Part shown: piece by piece, positions 16,200 through 25,146 of the stretch
Numbering within the stretch: position 1 is the stretch's first letter
How the letters are laid out: each line of letters opens with the position of its first letter
NCBI RefSeq assembly: GCF_001999985.1
Contig: NZ_CP019645.1
Coordinates: 1,054,001 to 1,118,000 of the forward strand
Source: Helicobacter bilis
Lineage (GTDB): Bacteria > Campylobacterota > Campylobacteria > Campylobacterales > Helicobacteraceae
Direction: 5' to 3'
DNA: 64,000 nucleotides
Program-made: the position numbers and the translations under genes
The notes under the pieces: model-generated
Told to the model about the DNA's origin: nothing
What the model saw: only the letters and a program-made list of their open reading frames with translations
Databases searched by the model: none

Positions 16200-19181
16200 C
16201 TACGATCTCCAAACCCCATACAATCTACTTGCATTGCCCACAACGCTAATAGAGCTAAGGCTCATAGCAAGGCTTGCAAGCATTGGGTTTAGCATAACTC
16301 CAAAAGGACTAAATATTCCCATAGCAATGGGTATGCAAATGATATTGTATAAAAATGCAAAGCCTAGATTCTGTTTGATATTATGTAGTGTTTTTCTACC
16401 CAAATGCAGTGCTTCCACAATGCCTAGCAAATCATCTCTAAAATAGATAATATTGCCATACTCAATACTTACTTCACTCCCACTTGCCATAACGAGTGAA
16501 AGATCAGCCTTTGCTATCGCAATAGAGTCATTTGCCCCATCGCCTATCATAATCACTTTATGCCCTTTTTCTTGCAGAGATTCTATATATCGCATTTTAT
16601 CTTCTGGCAGACATTCTGCCTTGTAAGGAATGCCTAAAATATCAGCGATATAGCTCACATTTTCTTTCATATCCCCGCTTAGAATCTCACATTGAAAACC
16701 GCCTGTTTTAAGCATAGCTATCATCTCTTGTGCGTATGGTTTTAATGCTTCTGCTAGATATATACGCCCTAGTAAAATCGCCCTATCCTGCATAACCTCA
16801 GCGATATACACACAAACACAACCCTTTATAGAATTTGTCTCAACAGATAGCCCTGCCCTATCCTTTAAAAGTTTCGCATTCCCGATTAAAAACACTCTTT
16901 CTTTAGAATCTATAAGCAGTTTAGATTCTATCCCTGCGTTCATGTAGTGTTTAGAATCTAGCTGTTTATAGAGTTGTGTATCACTAGATTCATTATGAAA
17001 ACTCTCACAAATTGCCTTAGCGATAATATGATTGCTTGAAATTTCAATAGAAGAAGCAATGCGTAATAGCTCGTTTTCATTTATATTTTCCTGTAAGAAT
17101 ATGCTATGCAGACTAAAATCCCTTTTTGTTAAAGTGCCTGTTTTATCAAAGACTACATAATCTGTTTTGCTTAGACTTTCAAGGCTTTGTGCGTTTTTAA
17201 AAAAGATTCCAAAGTGATTTGCCCTAGCGTTTGCAAAGAGTATTGCCATTGGCGTGGCAAGTCCTAAGGCACAAGGGCAAGAGATAAGAAGTGTGCTAGA
17301 AAAATATAGCATAGCACTCTCTAAGTTTTCATATATAAACCAAAAGATTCCACTACAAGTAGCAAGAAACATGACAAGCGGGACAAAAATGAGTGAGATT
17401 CTATCCGCAAGTTTTGCTATTTGTGCCTTGCTCTCAAGGGTTTGCTCTAATAAGCTTTGCATTTTGCTGATTTTAGAATCACTTAAGGTATGGCTAACAC
17501 GAGCAATTAAAGGCGTATCAAGGTTTAGCGTCCCTGCAAAAAGCTGCATGCCCTTTTCCTTTTTGATAGGGATACTCTCACCGCTTAACATACTCTCATC
17601 GATATGAGATTCATTTGAATAAAGTATAGAATCTATGGGGATAAAGCTGTGTGGAAGTATGTGTATATAATCGCCTATTTGAAGATTATAGGGTGAGATT
17701 TCTTCAGTCTTTAGGGCGGCTATATCGTGTGGATTTATGATTTTTAGGGCAATCTCACTTTGTCTTTGCAAGAGAGATTTTGCGTTATTTATAGCTTTAT
17801 TTTTTGCGTTTTCTTCTATAAATTTGCCAAGCATAATAAAGCTTAGAATCACGCAAACACTCTCAAAATATAAATGATTCTCTATGCCTTTTAGCATTTG
17901 TGCTAAGCTAAAGCAGCTATATAAAAAGCCTGATAAACTCCCCACACTCACAAGTGAATCCATATTAGGTCGCAAGGCAAACAACGCTTTTAATCCATGA
18001 AAATATATACTCCGCCCAAAGTGCATAACACAAAGCGTGATGAAAAGCTGTGTCAAGCCATTATAGATAGGATTATGCAAAATTTGTGGCAAGGGAAGGC
18101 TAAACATATCATGTAGCATGCTTATATACACTATCACTAGAGATAAGATAATACTAAAGATTAATCGCCTTTTATCGTTTAAAAGGGTGTGTTCTATGTA
18201 GTGATTTAATTTTTGTAGAATGTTTTGCTGCGGTGTCTCTTGCATGCTTTTGCGGGAATCTGCGGCGAGGGCTTGGTCATGTATTTTATATACACTCCCT
18301 TCGCCCTCACCTTGATAACCCACAAAATCATTGCAAGATACTTCCGCAGTTTGTATTTTGGAGTTTTTAGAATCTAGAATCTTATCCATTTGGGTGGGTG
18401 CAGGGTTTAAGGGTGCAAAATTTATAGAATCTAGAATCTTGTCATATTGAGCCTTTGAAAAAGGCGAAATATCTTTACTAGATTCTATATCGTTATTTGT
18501 ATGAATTGTAGAATCTAAATTATCCATTGTTTTAGATGTTTCACTTCGCTCAACATGACAGACAAAATCTGTGCTTTTAGATTCAGATTCTATACAAGTT
18601 ACTTCATGTTTTTTAGTATCGTGGGGATTAGATTCTATTGTGTTGTTTTGTGTAGGTTTTGTATTCTCTATTTTTTGTGTTTTAGATTCAGTGGCACACT
18701 CAAGCGGATTAGAATCTTTTAGCATATTGAAAGTGGGGCTAGAAGTTGTATGTAATGGTTTTAGACTAAAGTTTGTATTTGCTTGATTTTTGTTATTTGC
18801 TAAAGTAAAGCTAGAATTTGGGGCAAGTTTTGCTTTAAAGCCTAAAGATTCTATACATGCTATTATGGAATCTATATCGCAAGTTTCTTTATCAAATTTT
18901 ATTATTGCTGTATTATTTAGGATATATACATTTGCTTCTTTTATACCCTCTTTTTTTCTTAACTCATTTTCAATACTTGCAGAGCAACTCGCACAACGCA
19001 TACCAGAGATAGAGAGTCGTATAGATTCTAGAATCTTTGATGTTTCGCTTCGCTCAACATGACAAGCAGAATCTATATTTTGTGTAGAATCTGTGCTTAT
19101 ACTATCTTTTGCTAATGTGTGATTTATCGGCGGTGATAGTGGTGTTTGCGGTTGTGAATTATTTGCTTGGCTAAATCGCAT
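16200..19181 (-). CDS. copA: Copper-transporting P1B-type ATPase with repeat-filled linker
   Basis: Inner-membrane pump that exports Cu(I) at the cost of ATP. Order: an N-terminal heavy-metal domain with the CxxC pair in SGMRCASCSAS (residues 59-69), a linker of about 200 residues (120-325), eight membrane helices, the metal-path CPC at 635-637 (LLISCPCALGLATP), the phosphorylated Asp679 in DKTGTLTK, and the hinge GDGAND near 883. H. pylori CopA has about 745 residues; this one has 993, the excess lying in the linker and N-terminus. That excess is largely translated repeat: CHVERSETSK occurs twice, along with many LDS tripeptides and a translated R2 unit. The pump core looks intact, so insertions seem tolerated between domains. 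Start ATG follows GAAGGA. The next gene upstream lies 15 bp before it on the same strand. Confidence 0.92.
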   Translation of the reverse strand: MRFSQANNSQPQTPLSPPINHTLAKDSISTDSTQNIDSACHVERSETSKILESIRLSISGMRCASCSASIENELRKKEGIKEANVYILNNTAIIKFDKETCDIDSIIACIESLGFKAKLAPNSSFTLANNKNQANTNFSLKPLHTTSSPTFNMLKDSNPLECATESKTQKIENTKPTQNNTIESNPHDTKKHEVTCIESESKSTDFVCHVERSETSKTMDNLDSTIHTNNDIESSKDISPFSKAQYDKILDSINFAPLNPAPTQMDKILDSKNSKIQTAEVSCNDFVGYQGEGEGSVYKIHDQALAADSRKSMQETPQQNILQKLNHYIEHTLLNDKRRLIFSIILSLVIVYISMLHDMFSLPLPQILHNPIYNGLTQLFITLCVMHFGRSIYFHGLKALFALRPNMDSLVSVGSLSGFLYSCFSLAQMLKGIENHLYFESVCVILSFIMLGKFIEENAKNKAINNAKSLLQRQSEIALKIINPHDIAALKTEEISPYNLQIGDYIHILPHSFIPIDSILYSNESHIDESMLSGESIPIKKEKGMQLFAGTLNLDTPLIARVSHTLSDSKISKMQSLLEQTLESKAQIAKLADRISLIFVPLVMFLATCSGIFWFIYENLESAMLYFSSTLLISCPCALGLATPMAILFANARANHFGIFFKNAQSLESLSKTDYVVFDKTGTLTKRDFSLHSIFLQENINENELLRIASSIEISSNHIIAKAICESFHNESSDTQLYKQLDSKHYMNAGIESKLLIDSKERVFLIGNAKLLKDRAGLSVETNSIKGCVCVYIAEVMQDRAILLGRIYLAEALKPYAQEMIAMLKTGGFQCEILSGDMKENVSYIADILGIPYKAECLPEDKMRYIESLQEKGHKVIMIGDGANDSIAIAKADLSLVMASGSEVSIEYGNIIYFRDDLLGIVEALHLGRKTLHNIKQNLGFAFLYNIICIPIAMGIFSPFGVMLNPMLASLAMSLSSISVVGNASRLYGVWRS
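18388..18430. repeat. R2 repeat inside copA
   Basis: TTGGGTGGGTGCAGGGTTTA followed by AGGGTGCAAAATT; encodes part of the copA linker (INFAPLNPAPTQM). The same unit is in ybeY. Confidence 0.65.
18440..18560. repeat. Complete R1 inverted-repeat element inside copA
   Basis: The left end TGTCATATTGAGCC and the right end CTTCGCTCAACATGACA are terminal inverted repeats bracketing 121 bp. Translated in frame by copA, from CHVERSETSKTMDN to DISPFSKAQYDK. This is the best-preserved copy in the window. Confidence 0.8.
19039..19064. repeat. R1 arm inside copA N-terminus
   Basis: GATGTTTCGCTTCGCTCAAC then ATGACA; translated as CHVERSETSK just before the metal-binding domain. Confidence 0.75.
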
Positions 19182-19196
19182 ATATTTTCCTTCAAA

Positions 19197-19850
19197 CTAC
19201 TTAGCTTGTGTTTCTTTACCTTTTTTCTCATCAAACTTTACCTTAAAATCTCTATAAGGTGCTTGCAATTTATAAGTATGAATATATTGCGGGATAAAGA
19301 CTTCAAGCTCATTTATCTTCCGCATAATATCTATATAATAGGCTTGGGCTTGTCTATTTACATTCTCTCTATTTCTCCACGCAAAGCCTTTGTTATAAGA
19401 CTTTATGATTTTGTGTAAGTCGCCCTTATGGACTTTATGCCAATATCTAAGATTATCTAGTGCGATAGATGATGCAAACATAGGATCAGAAATAAGCATT
19501 TGCCCTACAACATTACGCAAAAATGAAGAATCTTGATAGCTTGTATATTTTCTAATCACATTAGGAATATGTGCGTGATAAATCCCAGCAGATGGATCAG
19601 AGAAATTCAACAAATACTCCCCTGCACACGATTCTTTCCATGCGATTGCTGCCATGAGATAGCCAAAGCCATGATCTCTACCATAATAATAAGCATACAT
19701 TAATACATCTTTTTGGTCTTTAGTAAAGTCTTGCAATGCTACGCAAGTGCCTTCTATCTTTATAGTGATTTTTTCTTGGGCTACTAGATTCTGACATAGC
19801 AGCACAGAGATAGCATAGCACCAAATCGTAGTGATAAATATTCTTTGCAC
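19197..19850 (-). CDS. Secreted lysozyme-fold (transglycosylase-like) protein
   Basis: The signal peptide spans about residues 1-24 (ISVLLCQNLVAQ). The mature part shows AAIAWKESCAGEYLLNFSDP followed by SAGIYHAHI, with a Glu placed like the catalytic acid of SLT-type transglycosylases, and SYNKGFAWRNRENVNRQAQ, resembling the later substrate-groove helices (N-x-G motif). I infer a periplasmic peptidoglycan lytic or binding enzyme; the match is structural pattern only and an inactive relative is possible. Length 217. It lies 15 bp upstream of copA on the same strand, and a link with copper export is not implied. It is divergent from glyS, which starts 55 bp away. Confidence 0.55.
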   Translation of the reverse strand: MQRIFITTIWCYAISVLLCQNLVAQEKITIKIEGTCVALQDFTKDQKDVLMYAYYYGRDHGFGYLMAAIAWKESCAGEYLLNFSDPSAGIYHAHIPNVIRKYTSYQDSSFLRNVVGQMLISDPMFASSIALDNLRYWHKVHKGDLHKIIKSYNKGFAWRNRENVNRQAQAYYIDIMRKINELEVFIPQYIHTYKLQAPYRDFKVKFDEKKGKETQAK

Positions 19851-19905
19851 CTTTTAGCCTTTTTCACTTTTATTTGCTAAAATTATACAATCAATTTAAA
19901 AAGGC

Positions 19906-21993
19906 ATGAGTATAATGGCAGAATTATTTATTGAAATTTTCACAGAAGAATTACCCGCAATTCCACTTTTAAAAAATCTAAGTAATATCAAAGAAAATTG
20001 GAAAAAGATATTAAAAGATAATCATCTTGACGCCCCTTTTGACTTTTTCTACACACCACGAAGACTAAGCTTTATCCATAGAGATTTTGCATTAAAACAA
20101 CCTGACACAAAGACACAATCCTATGGACCACCACTTGCTATTGCCTATGATTCTAATAATAACCCCACAAAGGCAATGCAAAGCTTTCTGCAAAAAAATA
20201 ATATCACTAAAGATATGGTAAAAACAGCGATTAAAGATAATAAGGAAGTGCTATTTTATGAAAAAGAAGTAAAAGGGATAGAATCAAGTAAGCTTTTAGA
20301 ATCTATGGTGATTACTCTGCTTCATTCACTGCATTTTGGTAAAAGTATGCGTTGGGGTGATTGCAAGGATAGCTTTATACGACCAATACGAAATATTTGC
20401 ATTATGCTAGATAATAAAAATATCCCTTGCAATGCTTATAATATTCAAGGAAACAATCTTATTTTTGCACACAGACAAGCAAAAGATACAAATGGAGAGC
20501 AAAAAAGCCATTATGCTACAAGCATAGAATCTTACCTTGATTTTCTCTCACAAAATGGCGTGATACTAGACCAAGAGAGGCGTAAAGACTTAATACTACA
20601 AGAGATAAAAGAGCTTGAAAATAAACATAATATAAAAGTAGAGATTGATACAGACTTATTGCAAGAGATAGTAGCGATTACAGAATATCCACATGCAATG
20701 CTAGGAATCTTTGATGAGAAGTTTCTAAAGATTCCAAAAGAAATGATTATAACCTCTATGAAAGAGAATCAAAGATATTTTGCGGTATATAAAGATTCAG
20801 AACTTTTTCATGGCTTTGTAGTTGTGAGTAATTCTTTTGGCGGTGATTTCTCTCTCATTACAAAGGGGAATGAAAAGGTATTAAGAGCAAGGCTTGAAGA
20901 TGCTATGTTTTTCTACACACAAGATATAGATTCTAAAATGCAGTTTGGAAGTCTAGATTCTATTAGCTTTATGGAGGGGGCGGGAAGCCTTGCAGATAAG
21001 ATTGCACGAGAGCAAAACATGGCAAATAGCCTTATAGCCTTGCTTAACGCAAAGCAAATAGAATGCAGTGAAAATGAAAAAGCCCTTGTAATACAAGCTT
21101 TGAAATATGCAAAATGCGATTTATTATCCCAAAGTGTAGGGGAATTCCCCGAGTTACAAGGCATTATGGGATCATACTTTGCAAAAGATTGTGGCATGGA
21201 ATCTGAAGTCTGCCTTGCAATAAGAGAGCAGTATCTACCAAATGGCATACAAGCAACACTTCCTAGCAGCAAAATCAGCGCACTTGTAAATATGGCAAAT
21301 AAGCTTGATACCATTTTCACACTCTTTAATATTAATAAGATTCCAAGTGGCTCAAAAGACCCCTTTGCACTAAGACGACAAGCTACGGCGATTCTAAAAA
21401 TAGCACATCAATTTGGCTTTGACTTAAGCATAAAAGAGATATGTGATCTAGCAAGTAAAGATTATAGCAACGCAAAGCAAAATATGCTTATAGACTTTAT
21501 GATGGAGAGAATATATGGAATCTTTCCGGGCGTAAATCCTAGCATTGTGCGTTGTGTGCTACTTATGGGATTTGGTATCACACAAAGCTTTGATAAGATT
21601 CTAGCACTTGCATCATATTTTGAAAGCGTGGATATCAAATCTGTGATAGGCACTTTCAAGCGAGTAGCAAATATTTTAGATAATGCAAATCTTACTAAGG
21701 ACATAACGCTAAACACAAGCCTATTTGAAGAGAGTGAGACAAAACTTTATAATAATCTCATGGCATATACAAAAAGCAAGAAAACAGAAATTACAAACAA
21801 TACTCTAGATTCTGAATCGTATTTAGCACAGATAGAGAGCTTATTTGCACTCAAAAGCGATTTAGATTCTGTATTTGATAATGTCTTAATAATGACTGAT
21901 AATGCAGAGTTAAAGCAAAATCGCATTGGCTTAATCACACTTGTATTTAAGGCGTTTATGGAATTTGGCGACATGCGTGAAATCGCGGTGTAA
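19906..21993 (+). CDS. glyS: Glycyl-tRNA synthetase beta subunit
   Basis: Beta chain of the bacterial alpha2-beta2 glycyl-tRNA synthetase; it supplies tRNA binding and an HD-type domain, while the alpha chain (glyQ, not in the window) has the aminoacylation core. The N-terminus AELFIEIFTEELPAIPL is the family signature. FFYTPRRLSFI, GPPLAIAYD, SMRWGDCKDSFIRPIRNICIM, ALRRQATAILKIA (the SKDPFALRR segment) and the C-terminal VMTDNAELKQNRIGL also match. Length 695 is typical. Two starts are possible: the ATG at 19906 has AAAAAGG only 1 base away, so the ATG at 19915, 10 bases from it, may be the real one. Confidence 0.95.
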   Translation: MSIMAELFIEIFTEELPAIPLLKNLSNIKENWKKILKDNHLDAPFDFFYTPRRLSFIHRDFALKQPDTKTQSYGPPLAIAYDSNNNPTKAMQSFLQKNNITKDMVKTAIKDNKEVLFYEKEVKGIESSKLLESMVITLLHSLHFGKSMRWGDCKDSFIRPIRNICIMLDNKNIPCNAYNIQGNNLIFAHRQAKDTNGEQKSHYATSIESYLDFLSQNGVILDQERRKDLILQEIKELENKHNIKVEIDTDLLQEIVAITEYPHAMLGIFDEKFLKIPKEMIITSMKENQRYFAVYKDSELFHGFVVVSNSFGGDFSLITKGNEKVLRARLEDAMFFYTQDIDSKMQFGSLDSISFMEGAGSLADKIAREQNMANSLIALLNAKQIECSENEKALVIQALKYAKCDLLSQSVGEFPELQGIMGSYFAKDCGMESEVCLAIREQYLPNGIQATLPSSKISALVNMANKLDTIFTLFNINKIPSGSKDPFALRRQATAILKIAHQFGFDLSIKEICDLASKDYSNAKQNMLIDFMMERIYGIFPGVNPSIVRCVLLMGFGITQSFDKILALASYFESVDIKSVIGTFKRVANILDNANLTKDITLNTSLFEESETKLYNNLMAYTKSKKTEITNNTLDSESYLAQIESLFALKSDLDSVFDNVLIMTDNAELKQNRIGLITLVFKAFMEFGDMREIAV

Positions 21994-22050
21994 AAGTAAA
22001 GTTAATAATCTCTTTGCAACAATTAAAAAAAGCTATTTTTTTATGAAATT

Positions 22051-22245
22051 TTATTTTGCTCCGCATTCACTACATATTCCACTAAACACTCTATATTTGC
22101 CACAAAACGGGCATTTACCACCCTTTCCACCTTTTCCATCATTTGGGGGGACACTCATTTTGTAGCCGCATTCATTACATTTTCCCTCAACGCCTTTTAT
22201 AAAGAAAGTCAATTTAGCACATTTTGGACATTTTTGACCGGACAT
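22051..22245 (-). CDS. Small double zinc-ribbon protein
   Basis: 64 residues with four CxxC-type knuckles (CPKC, CNEC, CPFC, CSEC), enough for two zinc ribbons, joined by a Gly/Lys linker (NDGKGGKGGKCP). Nothing else is present, so it is presumably a zinc-binding nucleic-acid or protein adaptor; function unknown. The ATG at 22245 is chosen for its AAAGGGAATAT site; ten more residues could be read from an ATG at 22275 without one. It stands alone, convergent with glyS. Confidence 0.6.
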   Translation of the reverse strand: MSGQKCPKCAKLTFFIKGVEGKCNECGYKMSVPPNDGKGGKGGKCPFCGKYRVFSGICSECGAK

Positions 22246-22326
22246 ATATTCCCTTTTATTTTGATAAGTCGTCATTGTATCATAAAAGTCCAGTATTTTT
22301 AACTAAAAGTATTTTAGAAATATAAT

Positions 22327-23259
22327 CTAATTAAACTTGTTTTTAGAATCTACCCGCACAATGAGACTATCTGGCAAACCTAAAGATTCTATAATTGCTT
22401 GTTCCACTGCCCTTTGTTCGCCATTGTCTCTCTCATGATCAAAGCCCAATAAATGCAAAAATGCGTGGATAAAAAGTAATGAAAACTCCGCATAGGGATT
22501 ATGCTTATATAACGCAGCTTTATCGCATACTTCATAGATATTTATGATGATACCGCCTAAGCATTGAGGCATATCGCTAGATTCTATATCCTGTATCTCT
22601 AAAGGAAAGCTTAGCACATCTGTGGGATAATCTTTTGCCATGTATTGCTTATTTAGCTCTTGCATAGATTCACTATCTACAAAGATTAATTCTATATAGA
22701 GATTTTGTTTATCTAAAGATTCTATATATTTATAGATACTTTCTTGTAGTTTTAAGTCTTTTTTTATAGAATCTAGTCGTATTGTTTGCATGATAAAATC
22801 AGCTAAAAACTCTATATAGCCATTTATCTCTATGCTAGAATCTTGTGTTAAATCTGCGTTTAAATCATTTTTAGAATCTTGCTTTAAATCCTGCCATGCT
22901 TTTAGAATCTCTGTGTAGGGGAGTTTATCCATTGCGTTTTGATTAGAATCTAGATTCTCCACCAAATCTGGGTGGGTGCAGGGTTTAGGGTGCATTTTTA
23001 TAGAATCTAGATTCCATAGGTTATGCCCTAAGTCTTGTGCTTCACCCAGATTTGACACAGAATCTAGACTTTGAGATGTTTCACTTCGCTCAACATGACA
23101 ATTACTAGAATCTAACAATCTTTCATGATTAAGCCCCCTCATTTTCTCTTGCATATATGGGAAAATATGCGTTGTCTTAAAGTGATTCCATAAATTTTTA
23201 CAAGGCTTTAGTAGAAAAAAGCTATCATCGCATTCTACTCGCATATTTGCACCTCGCAT
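22327..23259 (-). CDS. ybeY: rRNA maturation endoribonuclease YbeY with long N-terminal extension
   Basis: Zinc-dependent RNase acting on 16S rRNA maturation and ribosome quality control. The H3xH5xH site is HAFLHLLGFDH (residues 265-275), and ELNKQYMAKDYPTDVLSFPL precedes it as usual. YbeY proteins have about 140-160 residues; this one has 310. The first 130 or so residues are made of repeat-derived sequence (an R1 arm read as CHVERSETSQ, an R2 unit, and many LDS tripeptides) and look unlike a domain. The ATG at 23259 has AAGG 5 bases upstream; an ATG at 23244 is an alternative, and both lie inside the 3' end of murB, so translation is coupled. Whether the extension is kept in the mature protein is unknown. 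Confidence 0.9.
   Translation of the reverse strand: MRGANMRVECDDSFFLLKPCKNLWNHFKTTHIFPYMQEKMRGLNHERLLDSSNCHVERSETSQSLDSVSNLGEAQDLGHNLWNLDSIKMHPKPCTHPDLVENLDSNQNAMDKLPYTEILKAWQDLKQDSKNDLNADLTQDSSIEINGYIEFLADFIMQTIRLDSIKKDLKLQESIYKYIESLDKQNLYIELIFVDSESMQELNKQYMAKDYPTDVLSFPLEIQDIESSDMPQCLGGIIINIYEVCDKAALYKHNPYAEFSLLFIHAFLHLLGFDHERDNGEQRAVEQAIIESLGLPDSLIVRVDSKNKFN
22964..23005. repeat. R2 repeat inside ybeY
   Basis: ATCTGGGTGGGTGCAGGGTT then TAGGGTGC, matching 18388-18430. Translated as part of the ybeY extension (KMHPKPCTHPD). Confidence 0.65.
23075..23100. repeat. R1 arm inside ybeY
   Basis: GATGTTTCACTTCGCTCAAC then ATGACA; identical in plan to the arm at 18535-18560 in copA. Translated as CHVERSETSQ. 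Confidence 0.75.
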
Positions 23260-24134
23260 TCAAGCCTTATGCCACTTATCTCATAGACTTTTTGTCTAGC
23301 TAGCTCTATAACTTCTATCGCGTCTTCAAACCTTGCACCACCTAGATTTACTAAAAAATTTGCATGTTTATCGCTAAAGCCCACATTATTGATATAAAAG
23401 CCTTTCATACCAGCAAGTTCTAGCAGTCTGCCTGCATAGTCATTTGGTGGATTCTTAAAGCAGCTCCCACAGCTTGGGTCATGCGGATGAGTGCTTCTCA
23501 TTTGTGTAAAAAGCGGCAATAAATCATATCGAAAGCCCGGTATTTTATGGAATCTTGCCGCAAATATCACGCCACTACTCTCCCTTGTCCTATATAAAAG
23601 CCCTGCTTTTTCCACATCAATCCACTCGCCATTGATATTTAAGCTTTGCAAAATCTGTGCTATCTCATATTGCTTCATACCTGCATTCATATTACATAAT
23701 GCACCGATATTTCCGGGCAGATTCTTAAGAAATTCAAGCCCACTTAAATCATGCTTTTTAAAGAATAAAAATGCTTGCAAACTTGACACACTCGCGCCCA
23801 TTTCAACGCAGTCCTCATTCAATGCGATATACTTAAAGCTATCACCCAGTATCGCAAGATTCTTTGCGTTTGGGGATACAAGCAGATTATTTGCCTTGCC
23901 AATGATATGCCATTGTTTAGAATCTAGCTCTAAAAATGTGCGTTTTGTGTGAGTGAGAGGCGTGCTAAATTGCAGTGTTGTATTTTCAAAAAATGTGATT
24001 TTTTTACTTGTTATCTTAGAATCTTTATTGCTAAAATACGCCCCCACATCAGCTATATCAAAGACTTTTACAGGTAGCTTTGTGCCAATCTTTAGGCTTG
24101 AGTATTTTTGAAAGTCAATAAGTATTTCTTGCAT
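23235..24134 (-). CDS. murB: UDP-N-acetylenolpyruvoylglucosamine reductase
   Basis: FAD/NADPH enzyme forming UDP-N-acetylmuramate, the second committed step of peptidoglycan precursor synthesis. Landmarks are SSLKIGTKLPV at the N-terminus, GLEFLKNLPGNIGALCNMNA (FAD/substrate loop), YRTRESSGVIFAARF and PSCGSCFKNPPNDYAGRLLE with the active-site Ser region, and GFSDKHANFLVN near the end. 299 residues, somewhat longer than the H. pylori protein. It starts 2 bp after the fliQ stop without a clear ribosome site, so it is probably translated by coupling, and it overlaps ybeY by 25 bp. The order fliQ-murB-ybeY is one transcription unit. Confidence 0.93.
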   Translation of the reverse strand: MQEILIDFQKYSSLKIGTKLPVKVFDIADVGAYFSNKDSKITSKKITFFENTTLQFSTPLTHTKRTFLELDSKQWHIIGKANNLLVSPNAKNLAILGDSFKYIALNEDCVEMGASVSSLQAFLFFKKHDLSGLEFLKNLPGNIGALCNMNAGMKQYEIAQILQSLNINGEWIDVEKAGLLYRTRESSGVIFAARFHKIPGFRYDLLPLFTQMRSTHPHDPSCGSCFKNPPNDYAGRLLELAGMKGFYINNVGFSDKHANFLVNLGGARFEDAIEVIELARQKVYEISGIRLECEVQICE

Positions 24135-24136
24135 AT

Positions 24137-24403
24137 TTAGGAGATAATAGTAGGTATCATATTAATCACCATTTTAGTGAAGTCCATAAGCATGTTTAGC
24201 ATCCACGGCATAGTGAAAATAATCATAGCAACAACGGCTAGAATCTTTGGGACAAACGCAAGTGTCATTTCATTAATCTGCGTTGTAGCTTGAAAAATGC
24301 TAATCAAAAGACCCATGATGAGCGCGACAAGCAAGACAGGCAGGGATAAAAATAGCGTGATTTTATAGGTTTGTATGGCAAGCGACATGAGTTGTTGTTC
24401 CAT
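24137..24403 (-). CDS. fliQ: Flagellar export apparatus protein FliQ
   Basis: Small membrane subunit of the flagellar type III export gate. MEQQLMSLAIQTYKITLFLS starts the first of two hydrophobic helices; GLLISIFQATTQINEMTLAF is the conserved cytoplasmic loop and FVPKILAVVAMIIFTMPWML the second helix. 88 residues is the family length. The ATG at 24403 follows AAGG; the frame stays open for 67 codons upstream, but that part is not conserved and has no initiation signal. It is first in a unit with murB and ybeY, a link also seen in other Helicobacter genomes as far as I recall. Confidence 0.93.
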   Translation of the reverse strand: MEQQLMSLAIQTYKITLFLSLPVLLVALIMGLLISIFQATTQINEMTLAFVPKILAVVAMIIFTMPWMLNMLMDFTKMVINMIPTIIS

Positions 24404-24672
24404 TGATAGCCTTGTGTTGATATGAGAATGAGATTCTAGCATGTTTAAGAAAATATGGGAATGTTTGGTGGGTTGTTTTGGTTTATAACATGATATGAAA
24501 TAAAGCAAAGGGGCAGAAAATAGCTTTTTAGCCTTGACTTTGTTTTTTTTGTAAATTACGCATAGGCTTTTGAATGCTTTATGTGAGATTTTAGGATATT
24601 GCATAATAAGATTTTATGTAGATTCTAAGATTTAGGGCAGTAAAAAGCAAATATTTTACAAAAGGTTGCAAT

Positions 24673-25146
24673 ATGAAAAAAGGTTTAATAGCGTTGGTGC
24701 TTGGTGCATTTATCTCAAATGCGTATGCTGTTGAGGTGGGTGGAGATGAGTTGTATAAGGCGTATTATGATGATAATGCAGGTAAGAGTATAACACATTA
24801 TTGTTATAAGGATATTAGTACAATAATTAGTGGTAATTGGAGAAAGTTTTATGAAATAGTGCCAAGTGATGGTGATTTGCGTGAATTTTCTTTGCGTGAT
24901 GGATTAAAAGAAGTAGAGAAGTTTGAGTATATGAAAAAGTCAGAGGCTTTAGCTAGTGCAATAAAAAAAGATTTTGAATCTTGGCAGCAAAAACTCTACA
25001 CTTTTAGGACTAAACTTATAGAAGATGGTTGTGTAGTAAGCGATAAATGTAAAATTAAAGACTACGACCTAGTTTCGTGCGAAATGAAAAAGCCACTTGA
25101 TGAGATTCTAAATAACCTTGACAAATATTATACGGATATTAAATAG
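24673..25146 (+). CDS. Hypothetical secreted protein
   Basis: A clean signal peptide (MKKGLIALVLGAFISNAYA, cut before VEVGG) and about 138 mature residues, mostly helical and charged, with four cysteines (HYCYKD, DGCVVSDKCKIKD, VSCEM) that could form disulfides in the periplasm. I recognise no family. The AAAGG before the ATG is a normal ribosome site. It lies just before the tRNA cluster on the same strand and has no obvious functional neighbour. Confidence 0.6.
   Translation: MKKGLIALVLGAFISNAYAVEVGGDELYKAYYDDNAGKSITHYCYKDISTIISGNWRKFYEIVPSDGDLREFSLRDGLKEVEKFEYMKKSEALASAIKKDFESWQQKLYTFRTKLIEDGCVVSDKCKIKDYDLVSCEMKKPLDEILNNLDKYYTDIK

Noticed and set aside
24404-24604. 67-codon upstream extension of fliQ
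   Set aside because: Not conserved in FliQ; the internal ATG has a good ribosome site and gives the family length.
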